Assembly: GCF_001938985.1 (NCBI RefSeq)
Contig: NZ_MKIN01000022.1
Span: 682,001-746,000, forward strand
DNA: 64,000 bases
Source of the DNA: Gillisella taibaishanensis
Lineage (GTDB): Bacteria > Pseudomonadota > Alphaproteobacteria > Rhizobiales > Rhizobiaceae
Direction: 5' to 3'
Part shown: positions 30,581-39,417 of the stretch, in pieces
Layout of the letters: every line of letters begins with the position of its first letter
Numbering within the stretch: the first letter of the stretch is position 1
Position numbers and translations under genes: made by a program
Notes under the pieces: generated by a model
What the model saw: the letters and a program-made list of their open reading frames with translations, nothing else
What the model was told of the DNA's origin: nothing
Database searches by the model: none

Positions 30581-31816
30581 ATGTATGAATTCGCCATCGC
30601 CTGGGAATGGCTGGCTTTTGCGGTCCGCTGGCTGCATGTCGTGACCGCCATCGCCTGGATCGGCTCTTCCTTCTATTTCATCGCGCTCGATCTCGGCCTC
30701 GTCAAACGTGCCGGCATGCCGGAAGGTGCCTATGGCGAGGAATGGCAGGTGCATGGTGGCGGTTTCTACCATGTGCAGAAATATCTTGTTGCTCCCGCTT
30801 CGATGCCTGAGCATCTCACCTGGTTCAAATGGGAAAGCTATGCCACCTGGCTATCGGGCTTTGCCATGCTCTGCGTGGTCTATTACGGCGGCGCAGACCT
30901 GTTTCTGATCGACCGCAGCGTGCTCGACATCAGCCAGCCGCAGGCGATCGGCCTATCCATGGCCTCGCTTGCCATTGGCTGGATCTGTTACGATCTGCTG
31001 TGCAAATCGCCGATCGGCAAGAATACCTGGGGTCTGATGATCCTCCTTTATATCCTGCTGGTCGCCATGGCCTGGGGCTATACGCAGGTGTTTACCGGCC
31101 GCGCCGCCTTCCTGCATCTCGGCGCCTTTACCGCGACGATCATGACGGCAAACGTGTTCTTCATCATCATGCCCAACCAGCGAGTGGTGGTGGCCGACCT
31201 GATTGCCGGGCGCAAGCCCGACCCGAAATACGGGATGATCGCCAAGCAGCGCTCTCTGCACAACAACTACCTCACCTTGCCAGTCGTGTTCTTCATGCTG
31301 TCCAATCATTATCCGCTGGCCTTTGCCACGGCCTATAATTGGATCATCGCCGCCCTCGTCTTCCTGATGGGCGTCACCATCCGCCACTGGTTCAACACCA
31401 CCCATGCCAGAAAAGGCCGACCGATCTGGACCTGGATGGTCACAACAGTGATCTTCATCGTCATCATGTGGCTGTCGACGGTACAAAAACCCGGCGCCGG
31501 CGAGCATGCAGCGCTGTCGCCGATGCAGCAACAGTTCATGGCCGATGCGCATTTCGGCACAGCGCGCGATATCGTCCAGGCGCGCTGTTCCATGTGCCAT
31601 GCGGCCGAACCGGTCTGGGAAGGGCTGACCTTCCCGCCGAAGAATGTGAAATTCGAAACCGATGCCGAGATTGCGGCCCATGCCCGCGAGATCTATATCC
31701 AGGCCGGAAGAAGCCATGCCATGCCGCCCGGCAATGTCTCCGAGGTGACGCCGCAGGAGCGCGCCCTGCTGGTGGCCTGGTATGAAAGCGCTGTGAAAGG
31801 CCAAAGCCAGCAATGA
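30581..31816 (+). CDS. puuD: Urate hydroxylase PuuD (membrane urate oxidase with cytochrome c domain)
   Basis: A 411-residue inner-membrane protein with about eight transmembrane helices and a C-terminal cytochrome c domain bearing the haem motif CSMCH. The N-terminal WLHVVTAIAWIGSSFYFIALD is typical of PuuD, the cytochrome-linked enzyme first described in Agrobacterium that oxidises urate to 5-hydroxyisourate. It replaces the usual UOX or HpuO enzymes here. ATG 30581 sits behind GAGGT; ATG 30569 is a weaker alternative four codons upstream. The guanine deaminase gene overlaps the stop codon (ATGA). Confidence 0.93.
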   Translation: MYEFAIAWEWLAFAVRWLHVVTAIAWIGSSFYFIALDLGLVKRAGMPEGAYGEEWQVHGGGFYHVQKYLVAPASMPEHLTWFKWESYATWLSGFAMLCVVYYGGADLFLIDRSVLDISQPQAIGLSMASLAIGWICYDLLCKSPIGKNTWGLMILLYILLVAMAWGYTQVFTGRAAFLHLGAFTATIMTANVFFIIMPNQRVVVADLIAGRKPDPKYGMIAKQRSLHNNYLTLPVVFFMLSNHYPLAFATAYNWIIAALVFLMGVTIRHWFNTTHARKGRPIWTWMVTTVIFIVIMWLSTVQKPGAGEHAALSPMQQQFMADAHFGTARDIVQARCSMCHAAEPVWEGLTFPPKNVKFETDAEIAAHAREIYIQAGRSHAMPPGNVSEVTPQERALLVAWYESAVKGQSQQ

Positions 31817-33117
31817 CCAAGACCCTGATCCGCGGGCGCCTGCTCTCCTTCAAGAGCCAGCCCCGGCACATCACCGATACCGACAGCTATCTCTATGAAA
31901 CCGACGGCGCCGTTCTTATCGAAGACGGCATGATCCTCGCGTCAGGCGGCTATGATCAGGTCAAAGTTGACGCCGACGAGACCACTGTCGAGATCGACCA
32001 TCGTCCGCATCTGATCCTGCCCGGCTTCATCGATTGCCACGTGCATTTCCCGCAGATGCAGGTGATCGGTTCTTATGCCGCCAATCTCTTGGAATGGCTG
32101 AACACCTATACTTTCCCCGAGGAATGCCGCTTCGTTGAGACCGCGCATGCCGAGCGTATCGCCACGCATTTCTTCGACGAATTCCTGCGCCAGGGCACGA
32201 CGACGGCGGTGGCATACTGCTCCGTCCATAAGACATCGGCCGACGCCTTCTTTGCCGAAAGCGCAAGGCGCGGCACCCGCATGATCGCCGGCAAGGTGAT
32301 GATGGACCGCAACGCCCCCCAAGGCCTGCTCGATACGCCTCAGTCAGGCTATGACGAGACCAAGGAACTGATCGAAAGCTGGCACGGCCGCGGCCGCAAC
32401 CTCGTGGCCATCACCCCGCGCTTTGCCATTACCTCGACGCCAGAGCAGATGGAACGCACCCAGGCGCTCGCCCGCGAATTCCCGGATCTGCATATCCAGA
32501 CGCATCTCTCTGAGAACCGCGAGGAAATCGAGTTCACCGCCAGCCTTTACCCTGAGTCAACAGACTATACGGATATCTATGCCCGCTACGGCCTTCTCGG
32601 GGAGAAAACCCTGTTCGGCCACGCGATCCACCTGTCAGAGCGGGAGGCAGATGCTCTCGCAGAGGCGAGATCCGTCGCGGTGCATTGCCCAACGTCAAAC
32701 CTCTTCCTCGGCTCCGGACTCTTTCCGCTCAAGGCGATCCAGCGCCGCGACAAGCCGGTGCGCGTTGCCGTTGCCACCGATATCGGCGGTGGCACCAGCT
32801 ATTCCATGCTGCGCACCATGGACGAGGCTTACAAGATACAGCAATTGCTGGGCGAGCGGCTGAACCCGCTCGACAGTTTCTACCATATGACGCTTGGCAA
32901 TGCCGAGGCCCTGTCGCTTAGCGATAAGATCGGCACGCTGGCCCCAGGCACCGAAGCCGACCTGGTCGTGCTCAACGCCCGCGCCACCCCGGCCATGTCC
33001 CTGAAAATGGAAGCCGTGACCTCGCTCACCGAGGAACTGTTCCTGATGCAGACGCTGGGCGACGACCGGATTGTGGTGGAAACCTATGTGGCGGGCGTGG
33101 GGAGCAAGCCGAAATAG
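31813..33117 (+). CDS. guaD: Guanine deaminase
   Basis: A 434-residue zinc amidohydrolase converting guanine to xanthine. Metal and active-site segments are PGFIDCHVHFPQ (HxH), HTHLSEN-like QTHLSENREE, GHAIHLSE, HCPTSNLFLGSG, and TDIGGGTSYSM with the catalytic Asp. The length is normal. It overlaps puuD by four bases, so the two are coupled in one purine operon. The product is substrate for XdhAB. Confidence 0.94.
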   Translation: MTKTLIRGRLLSFKSQPRHITDTDSYLYETDGAVLIEDGMILASGGYDQVKVDADETTVEIDHRPHLILPGFIDCHVHFPQMQVIGSYAANLLEWLNTYTFPEECRFVETAHAERIATHFFDEFLRQGTTTAVAYCSVHKTSADAFFAESARRGTRMIAGKVMMDRNAPQGLLDTPQSGYDETKELIESWHGRGRNLVAITPRFAITSTPEQMERTQALAREFPDLHIQTHLSENREEIEFTASLYPESTDYTDIYARYGLLGEKTLFGHAIHLSEREADALAEARSVAVHCPTSNLFLGSGLFPLKAIQRRDKPVRVAVATDIGGGTSYSMLRTMDEAYKIQQLLGERLNPLDSFYHMTLGNAEALSLSDKIGTLAPGTEADLVVLNARATPAMSLKMEAVTSLTEELFLMQTLGDDRIVVETYVAGVGSKPK

Positions 33118-33144
33118 CTTAACGATCCATTCATTTTTCAGGTC

Positions 33145-33250
33145 TCTGAAAGCTGACTGAAAGCTAGCCCTGCTACACCTGTTCCACCGTATCGTGGAGG
33201 AGACGCGCCGGGGAGCGCGCCACAGATACCGCTACAGAGGAGGATTACCC
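33145..33250 (+). promoter_or_regulatory. Structured leader of the NMT1-type transporter operon; candidate xanthine/urate riboswitch (NMT1 motif)
   Basis: The 133-base gap before the binding-protein gene contains a hairpin TCCAC(33183-33187)-CGTATC-GTGGA(33194-33198). Its loop GTATC (33189-33193) is complementary to GATAC at 33225-33229, which allows a pseudoknot or alternative stem, and a GCGC/GCGC hairpin lies in between. It ends in a strong GAGGAGG ribosome site. The NMT1 motif, a known xanthine/urate riboswitch class, was named for its place before NMT1-domain binding-protein genes in alphaproteobacteria. That context fits, but I cannot confirm the consensus by eye. A direct repeat CTGAAAGCT / CTGAAAGCT just upstream may belong to the promoter. 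Confidence 0.4.
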
Positions 33251-34270
33251 ATGCGTTCTACCCGCACATTTTTCCGCGCCCTTTCGCTTTGCGCGGTTGC
33301 GGCTGTCGCTCTCGCCGGCAGCACGGCGCTGTCGCAGGCGGCCGAAAAGATCACCATCATGGTTGGCGGCTATGAAAAGCAGATCTATCTGCCTGCCAAG
33401 CTGACCGAGAGCCTCGGCTACTTCAAGGAAGAAGGTCTCGATGTCGAGCTTCTGAACGAAGCCGCTGGCGTCGACGCTGAAAACCAGCTTCTGGCTGGCG
33501 CCGTCCACGGCGTTGTCGGCTTCTACGACCATTGCGTCGACCTGCAGGCCAAGGGCAAGTTCGTACAGTCCGTCGTGCAGTTCAGCCAGGCGCCGGGCGA
33601 AGTGGAGCTGGTATCCTCCAAGAACCCTGAAATCAAAAGCTTTGCCGACTTCAAGGGCAAGACGCTTGGCGTGACCGGGCTTGGCTCCTCCACCAACTTC
33701 CTGACCCTCTACATGGCCTCCAAGGCTGGCCTGAAGCCGGGCGAGATCGTCACCATTCCGGTCGGTGCCGGCGGCACATTCATCGCCGCCATGCAGCAGA
33801 GCAGCATCCAGGGCGGCATGACCACCGAGCCGACGATTTCGCGCATGATCAAAACGGGCGAAGCCTCCATTCTCGTCGACCTGCGCACCGTGGAAAAGAC
33901 CCGCGAAGCACTGGGCGGCACCTATCCGGCAGCCTCGCTCTACATGGAAACTGCCTGGGTCAACGAGCATAAGGAAGAAGTCCAGAAGCTCGCCAATGCC
34001 TTCGTCAAGACGCTGAAATTCATCAATACGCATTCGGCGGCTGAAATTGCCGAAAAGATGCCGAAGGATTTCTACGTTGGCGACAAGGAGGGCTACATCA
34101 AGGCTCTCGAAGCCGGCAAGGGCATGTTCACCCCCGATGGCGTGATGCCGGAAGATGGCCCGCCGACGGTTCTGGCCGTGCTCTCGGAATTCTCCAAGAA
34201 CGTCAAGGGCAAGAAGATCGACCTGTCCAAGACCTATACGACCGAATTCGTCAAGAACGCCAAGTTCTGA
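33251..34270 (+). CDS. NMT1/THI5-like ABC transporter substrate-binding protein
   Basis: A 339-residue periplasmic binding protein with a signal peptide of about 31 residues ending SQAA. The mature part resembles the NMT1/SsuA family (MVGGYEKQIYLPAKLTESLGYF). It begins a three-gene ABC importer operon with the ATPase and permease that follow. Family members bind sulfonates, pyrimidine precursors or purine-type heterocycles. The placing directly after puuD and guanine deaminase suggests a purine or urate ligand, which is inference. Start ATG 33251 sits behind GAGGAGGATTACCC; the frame runs on upstream without homology. Confidence 0.88.
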   Translation: MRSTRTFFRALSLCAVAAVALAGSTALSQAAEKITIMVGGYEKQIYLPAKLTESLGYFKEEGLDVELLNEAAGVDAENQLLAGAVHGVVGFYDHCVDLQAKGKFVQSVVQFSQAPGEVELVSSKNPEIKSFADFKGKTLGVTGLGSSTNFLTLYMASKAGLKPGEIVTIPVGAGGTFIAAMQQSSIQGGMTTEPTISRMIKTGEASILVDLRTVEKTREALGGTYPAASLYMETAWVNEHKEEVQKLANAFVKTLKFINTHSAAEIAEKMPKDFYVGDKEGYIKALEAGKGMFTPDGVMPEDGPPTVLAVLSEFSKNVKGKKIDLSKTYTTEFVKNAKF

Positions 34271-34384
34271 TCGCGCAATTGATGACTTGAACGGGCCGCC
34301 CCTGCCCTACGGGCTGGCGGCCCACACTTTATCCTTTGAAAGAACAACACTCTGCGGGCCTGGCGCTCGCCGGAAGGATGTCCC

Positions 34385-35203
34385 ATGGCCAATGACCAGA
34401 GCCGGACCCCGGCTATCGAACTCATCAATGTGACCCGCCGCTTCGTGTCCCCCACCGGCAAGACGCTAACGGCGCTGAAAGATTTCAACATGGCGGTCGA
34501 GCGCGGCGAATTCGTCGCCGTCGTTGGCCCGACCGGCTGCGGCAAGTCGACCACGCTCAACCTCGTCACCGGCCTTGCCAAGCCCAGCGCCGGCGAAGTG
34601 CGGCTGATGGGCGGCCCGGTCAACGGCATCGACCCGCGCGTCGGCTTCGCCTTCCAGAAAGATGCGCTGTTTCCCTGGAAGAACGTCATCGACAATGTCA
34701 TGGCCGGCCCGCTGTTTCGCGGCAAGTCGAAGGCGCAAGCCGAAAAGTCGGCTAAGGATTGGCTTGCCCGCGTCGGCTTGAGCAAGTTCCTGCACCACTA
34801 TCCCCACCAGCTCTCGGGCGGCATGAGAAAGCGCGTGGCGCTGGCGCAGACCTTCATCAACGAGCCGGAAATCCTGCTGATGGATGAGCCCTTCTCGGCG
34901 CTCGACGTGCAGACCCGCACCGTGATGCACGAGGAACTGCTGAAGCTCTGGGCCGAGCGCAAGGCCTCTGTCATCTTCGTCACCCACGATCTGGAAGAAG
35001 CCGTGGCGCTGGCCGACAAGGTCTATGTGCTGACCGCAGGCCCCGCGACCGTCAAATCGGTCTACCCGATCGAGCTGCCGCGCCCGCGCGTCGTCTCGGA
35101 AATCCGCTACGAGCCGGCCTTTGTCGAATACTGCAAGACGATCTGGGAAGACATGCGCCAGGAAGTCGAAACCAGCTATCGCCGCGCCAGCGAAGCCGCC
35201 TGA
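34385..35203 (+). CDS. ABC transporter ATP-binding protein (NMT1-type importer)
   Basis: A 272-residue ABC ATPase with Walker A GPTGCGKST, Q-loop region FQKDALFPW, signature LSGGMRKRVALAQ, Walker B ILLMDEPFSALD and switch His in FVTHDLEEA. It belongs to the SsuB/TauB/nitrate group. It lies between the binding protein and the permease, behind GGAAGGA, and energises import from the cytoplasmic face. Confidence 0.94.
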   Translation: MANDQSRTPAIELINVTRRFVSPTGKTLTALKDFNMAVERGEFVAVVGPTGCGKSTTLNLVTGLAKPSAGEVRLMGGPVNGIDPRVGFAFQKDALFPWKNVIDNVMAGPLFRGKSKAQAEKSAKDWLARVGLSKFLHHYPHQLSGGMRKRVALAQTFINEPEILLMDEPFSALDVQTRTVMHEELLKLWAERKASVIFVTHDLEEAVALADKVYVLTAGPATVKSVYPIELPRPRVVSEIRYEPAFVEYCKTIWEDMRQEVETSYRRASEAA

Positions 35204-35216
35204 GGAGGACAAGATC

Positions 35217-36107
35217 ATGGCAGACGTAACCCTACAAAGCCCGGCCACCCCGGCAGCCGCCACCTTCCGCGCCGGCACTTCTGACAAGGAAATCGAAGCC
35301 GCAGCGCTGAAATCCGTCAAGCGTCGCAAGCAGATCGTGCTGTTTTGGCAGATCGCCATCCTGGTCGGCGTGCTGACTCTATGGCAGGTCGCTTCCGACC
35401 AGACCTGGATCGACCCGTTCTTCTACGCCAGCCCCTATGCCGTAGTCGAGCGCATCTATGACTGGGCAGTCAATGGCACCACCGAAGGCTCGCTGTGGTT
35501 CAACCTCGGCATTACCATGCAGGAAGCGCTGATCGGCTTCTTCACCGGTTCATTCGCCGGCGTCGTGGTCGGCATCGGCCTTGGCCGCAACAAGCTGCTC
35601 TCGGACATTTTCTCGGTCTATATCAAGGCAATCAACTCGATCCCGCGCGTGGTTCTGGCGCCGATCTTCATCATGATCATGGGCCTGGGCCTCGCCTCCA
35701 AGGTGGCGCTCGCCTTCATCATGGTGTTCTTCGTGGTCTTCGCCAACGCCTTCCAGGGCGTGCGTGAAGCCGACCAGGACATGATCGCCAATGCCCGCAT
35801 CCTCGGCGCCAGCGACTGGCAGGTGACCAAGGCCGTGATCGTGCCCTCGGCCATGAGCTGGATCTTCGCCAGCCTGCATGTCTCCTTCGGCTTTGCCATC
35901 ATCGGCGCCATCGTCGGCGAATTCGTCGGCGCCCGCTACGGCATCGGCCAGCTGATCTCGATCGCCAAGGGCACCTTCGACGCCGCCGGCATGTTCGCCG
36001 CCATCGTGCTGGTCATGATCATCACACTCGCCGCCGAATATGTCATGACCCTGATCGAAAACCGCCTGGCCAAATGGCGCCCGCAGCAGAGCCTCGACAC
36101 GCACTGA
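35217..36107 (+). CDS. ABC transporter permease (NMT1-type importer)
   Basis: A 296-residue BPD-type permease with about six membrane segments after a hydrophilic N-terminus of about 45 residues. The ATPase-contact EAA loop is recognisable in READQDMIANARILGASDW. It starts at ATG 35217, 13 bases after the ATPase gene, with TGAGGAGGAC as ribosome site that also supplies the ATPase stop. It completes the importer; the ligand is predicted only from the purine context. A strong terminator follows. Confidence 0.93.
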   Translation: MADVTLQSPATPAAATFRAGTSDKEIEAAALKSVKRRKQIVLFWQIAILVGVLTLWQVASDQTWIDPFFYASPYAVVERIYDWAVNGTTEGSLWFNLGITMQEALIGFFTGSFAGVVVGIGLGRNKLLSDIFSVYIKAINSIPRVVLAPIFIMIMGLGLASKVALAFIMVFFVVFANAFQGVREADQDMIANARILGASDWQVTKAVIVPSAMSWIFASLHVSFGFAIIGAIVGEFVGARYGIGQLISIAKGTFDAAGMFAAIVLVMIITLAAEYVMTLIENRLAKWRPQQSLDTH

Positions 36108-36140
36108 GGGGAGCTGGCCCGGAAGGGTTTGGATTTGGAA

Positions 36141-36174
36141 GCCGCTCGCAATGGAGATTGCGGGCGGCTTTTTT
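36141..36174 (+). terminator. Rho-independent terminator of the ABC operon
   Basis: GCCGCTCGCAAT and ATTGCGGGCGGC form a 12-position stem (one mismatch) around a GGAG loop and are followed by TTTTTT. Confidence 0.9.
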
Positions 36175-36329
36175 GTCATTGCCAATTAAACTGTTTAATC
36201 TGGATAATCGAACGACCGCTTCGTGCTATCATTCATGTTGTTGAAACACTTCGGTCGGACGCCTGTAAATAGCCGTCTGCTTGTAACTTCCGCAAAGCGC
36301 CACAAGCGGACATTCTGAGGTATGGTCGG

Positions 36330-36803
36330 CTAGAGGCGAAGGCTCCATTTGTTCGAACTTGTTTCAATGCTGCTATCGCCCGACATTGCGGAGGAAAGAA
36401 TGCAGTTCTCAACGTCATCCTCTCCAATTTTTTTGAGATAGCCGATCAACTCAAGAAAGTCCCTGTCTGGCAGGGTTGTCAAAAGCGTTGGATGGTTGGC
36501 AATTATCCATTTTTGAAGTTGCGCACTGAAGGTATCTCTGGACGCTCCCTCCATCCGGAGATCGAGGGTTTTGACGTAGAAGGGTGTGATAACGGTCTTC
36601 GTGAATTGCATGCCAATAGGACTTTTTGCACTATCTGGCACGCATTCGGAGATGGCGGCCTGTAGCCGCTTCGAGGTCCCTTGAGGATCAGCACGATAGT
36701 TGGCCAACACCCGCTCCGCACCTCTGACGTTAGGAACCTTTATAGTAGCGATCACGCCACCTACTACGAGCGCCACTGCGGCGAAGACAAATATAACGCG
36801 CAT
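36330..36803 (-). CDS. Hypothetical protein with N-terminal membrane anchor
   Basis: A 157-residue protein with one N-terminal hydrophobic segment (about residues 3-22, VIFVFAAVALVVGGVIA) and a soluble remainder holding two cysteines (ISECVPDS and VENCILS). It may be periplasmic and disulfide-bonded. ATG 36803 is preferred since AAGGATGG lies just upstream. I do not recognise a family. Gene and flanks (36175-37000) are visibly more AT-rich than neighbours, which hints at recent acquisition. Confidence 0.55.
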   Translation of the reverse strand: MRVIFVFAAVALVVGGVIATIKVPNVRGAERVLANYRADPQGTSKRLQAAISECVPDSAKSPIGMQFTKTVITPFYVKTLDLRMEGASRDTFSAQLQKWIIANHPTLLTTLPDRDFLELIGYLKKIGEDDVENCILSSAMSGDSSIETSSNKWSLRL

Positions 36804-37034
36804 CGTCCATCCTTGTTTGCGCAAGGGCATACGCGAAAACAGTCAAAGAATTATGCAATTGGGTCGAGTAATTTTATCTAATCGCGCACCCGTCATCTTG
36901 CTGAAATGGCTGCTTTGGGCCAATTGCGGACCCAAAGCCGCAGCCTGTCGGTCGTAAAGCCTAAAAGCAGCAGACCGTTCATACAGGGGACACAAATCAA
37001 AATGCAGTCAGCGCATCCGCCAACACATCTCCCA

Positions 37035-37052
37035 CTGTCACACCCCCTTCAC
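37035..37052 (+). promoter_or_regulatory. Weak Pho-box-like repeat before the phosphate transporter gene
   Basis: CTGTCAC and CCTTCAC are spaced by four bases (11-base period), resembling a degenerate PhoB site. It lies 50 bases before the GTG start. In Sinorhizobium pit expression is PhoB-regulated, which is the only reason to list this poor match. Confidence 0.2.
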
Positions 37053-37102
37053 GCGCCGGTGGTTAACATCCGTCAATTCTGCCCAGACGCGAGGAACATG
37101 AC

Positions 37103-38710
37103 GTGACGGACGCGACAACTGCCGGACTTGCTCACCCCTCCCACGCCCATCATCCGCTCGAACGCCCGTCGGCGATCGGTAAGTGGTTCATGCCGCTTTT
37201 CCTGGTCGTGCTGCTTGGTGGCCTTGGCTATATCGGCTATGCCCTGAGCCAGGATTTGGAAAGTGCGGCCTATGTGCCCTGGGCTCTGCTTGGGCTGGCG
37301 CTGTTGATTGCGCTCGGCTTCGAATTCGTCAACGGCTTCCATGATACCGCTAACGCGGTGGCCACAGTCATCTATACCCGCTCGCTGCCGGCGGAAATTG
37401 CCGTGGTCTGGTCGGGGCTGTTCAATTTTCTCGGTGTGGTGTTTTCGTCCGGCGCCGTTGCCTTCGGCATCGTGTCGCTGCTGCCGGTGGAGCTGATCCT
37501 GCAGGTCGGCTCGGGCGCCGGTCTGGCCATGGTGTTTGCGCTGCTTGCCGCCGCGATCATCTGGAACCTCGGCACCTGGTATCTCGGCCTGCCCTCGTCC
37601 AGCTCGCACACGCTGATCGGCTCGATCATCGGCGTCGGTCTTGCCAATCAATTCATGGCCGCCGCCGGCACCGCGACGAGCGGCGTCGACTGGTCTCAGG
37701 CCACAAATATCGGCCTGTCGCTGCTGATTTCGCCAATCATTGGCTTTGCGTTTTCCGCCCTGATGCTGCTGGTGATGAAGCTCGTGGTGCGCAACAAGGT
37801 GCTCTACGCCGAGCCGAAAGGCAACCTGCCGCCGCCGCTGTGGATCCGTGGCCTGTTGATCTTCACCTGCACCGGCGTCAGCTTTGCCCATGGCTCCAAC
37901 GACGGCCAGAAGGGCATGGGCCTGATCATGCTGATCCTGATCGGCCTGGTGCCGACGGCCTTTGCGCTGAACCGCACGCCGGACCCGCATTATCTACGCG
38001 CCTATGAAACCGCCTCGCGCAATGTCGAGATGGCGCTGCAGGCCTATGTCAAGCCGGGCGCCACAGTCGCGGATGCCCGCGCCGAGGTTGCCAATGCCGT
38101 GAAAACCAAGAGCTGGAACGACAACACCACGCTGGCGCTACAGCAATTTGTGCACACCTCCACCGAACAGATCTCGAAATTCCCGACGCTGGAAGCCGTG
38201 CCGACCGCGATGATCGGCAATATGCGCAATGACATCTACCTGATCGGCGAAGCGCTGAAACTGATCGACAAGAACAAGCTGCTGCCGATGCAGCCGGCCG
38301 ATCTCGATGCGGTCAAGGCCTACCACGCCGCCGTCGACAACGCGACGAAGTTCATCCCGCTCTGGGTCAAGGTCGCCGTGGCGCTGGCGCTCGGGCTCGG
38401 CACCATGGTCGGCTGGAAGCGGATCGTCGTCACCGTCGGCGAAAAGATCGGCAAGACCCACCTTACCTACGGCCAGGGGGCTGCCGCAGAAATGGTGGCC
38501 ATGGTCACCATCGGCGCCGCAGACCATTTCGGCCTGCCGGTCTCCACGACCCATGTCCTGTCCTCAGGCGTCGCCGGCACCATGGCCGCCAACGGCTCCG
38601 GCCTGCAATGGTCAACCGTGCGCAACATGATGCTGGCCTGGGTGCTGACCCTGCCCGTCTCGATCGCGCTGTCCTTCGTGCTGTTCCTCCTGCTGCGGCA
38701 GGTGTTTTGA
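37103..38710 (+). CDS. pit: Low-affinity inorganic phosphate transporter, PiT family
   Basis: A 535-residue membrane protein with about ten transmembrane helices. The duplicated PiT signature is present as GFEFVNGFHDTANAVA near residue 72 and GAADHFGLPVSTTHVLSSG near the C-terminus. The large central loop (about residues 290-410) is hydrophilic. It should import metal-phosphate with protons. The start is GTG 37103 behind GAGGA; the ATG at 37098 is out of frame. The DUF47 partner gene that precedes pit in many rhizobia is absent from the expected place. Confidence 0.92.
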   Translation: MTDATTAGLAHPSHAHHPLERPSAIGKWFMPLFLVVLLGGLGYIGYALSQDLESAAYVPWALLGLALLIALGFEFVNGFHDTANAVATVIYTRSLPAEIAVVWSGLFNFLGVVFSSGAVAFGIVSLLPVELILQVGSGAGLAMVFALLAAAIIWNLGTWYLGLPSSSSHTLIGSIIGVGLANQFMAAAGTATSGVDWSQATNIGLSLLISPIIGFAFSALMLLVMKLVVRNKVLYAEPKGNLPPPLWIRGLLIFTCTGVSFAHGSNDGQKGMGLIMLILIGLVPTAFALNRTPDPHYLRAYETASRNVEMALQAYVKPGATVADARAEVANAVKTKSWNDNTTLALQQFVHTSTEQISKFPTLEAVPTAMIGNMRNDIYLIGEALKLIDKNKLLPMQPADLDAVKAYHAAVDNATKFIPLWVKVAVALALGLGTMVGWKRIVVTVGEKIGKTHLTYGQGAAAEMVAMVTIGAADHFGLPVSTTHVLSSGVAGTMAANGSGLQWSTVRNMMLAWVLTLPVSIALSFVLFLLLRQVF

Positions 38711-38754
38711 GGCAAACCTGCGGCGGCTGGGAGACTGGCCGCCGCCGATGCCGC

Positions 38755-38877
38755 TAGAAGTGTTTCCAGAAAAAGTGAAACCGATTTTCCTCCGGAAGTA
38801 CGTAAAAAAGAGTTGGAAAACTCAGAAACACTCTACAGCGCCGTGCATTTTTATAAAACGCACGGCGCTGTAACACT
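38755..38877. repeat. Family 2 and family 3 intergenic repeats; long hairpin likely ends pit and GNAT transcripts
   Basis: 38755-38835 is a diverged family 2 copy (GTTTCCAGAAAAAGTG). Next, TACAGCGCCGTGCATTTT (38834-38851) pairs with AAAACGCACGGCGCTGTA with a single mismatch and a three-base loop. The element lies between convergent pit and GNAT genes and could end both transcripts. Confidence 0.65.
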
Positions 38878-39411
38878 TTAAATGTGCTGTATACCATTGT
38901 CCTGGGGCGGGAGCAGGGCTTTCAGCGAAGAAACACCGGCTGACATGACGATGGTAGCTATGGTCAGGGCACCAATAAGCTCCGCCTTTTCTCGTCCGAT
39001 CTCGACAAAGTCCAGCCCTGCGTAAAAAGCCATAGCAGATTTGCTGCTTTCAAGCACTCTGATTTCGACAGTCTCAGCTTGTTCAATGACGCGGATGGCC
39101 GTCCTTAGCAGTTCTGAGCCAATTCCACGACGCTGCTGATCGGGCAAAACATACAGCCCCCAGACATAGGCAATGCGACCACGTTCGGCGATAACAATGC
39201 TGCCTTGAAGCTGCGTGTCGATAACTGCGCAGTAGCCTTTTTCTCCAGCGCCGGGCAGCATGGCTGCCACACCATGTTGCTCCAGATCGGCAAGCATGGT
39301 GGCTAGAGCATCTTCCCCAAGACTTCGACGGTAGGTTGCCATCCAACTGGAACGCCATAAATCGATCAGAGCGCCACTATCCGCATCGGTAATCCCACGA
39401 ATTACGGTCAT
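38878..39411 (-). CDS. GNAT family N-acetyltransferase
   Basis: A 177-residue acetyltransferase with the acetyl-CoA binding motif A around LYVLPDQQRRGIGSELL (Q/RxxGxG/A as QRRGIG) and a C-terminal MAFYAGLDFVEIGREK. The substrate is unknown. Its ATG is only six bases past the stop of the broken HIT gene upstream on the same strand, so the two were probably one operon. Upstream damage may affect its expression. Confidence 0.85.
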   Translation of the reverse strand: MTVIRGITDADSGALIDLWRSSWMATYRRSLGEDALATMLADLEQHGVAAMLPGAGEKGYCAVIDTQLQGSIVIAERGRIAYVWGLYVLPDQQRRGIGSELLRTAIRVIEQAETVEIRVLESSKSAMAFYAGLDFVEIGREKAELIGALTIATIVMSAGVSSLKALLPPQDNGIQHI

Positions 39412-39417
39412 AGCGCC

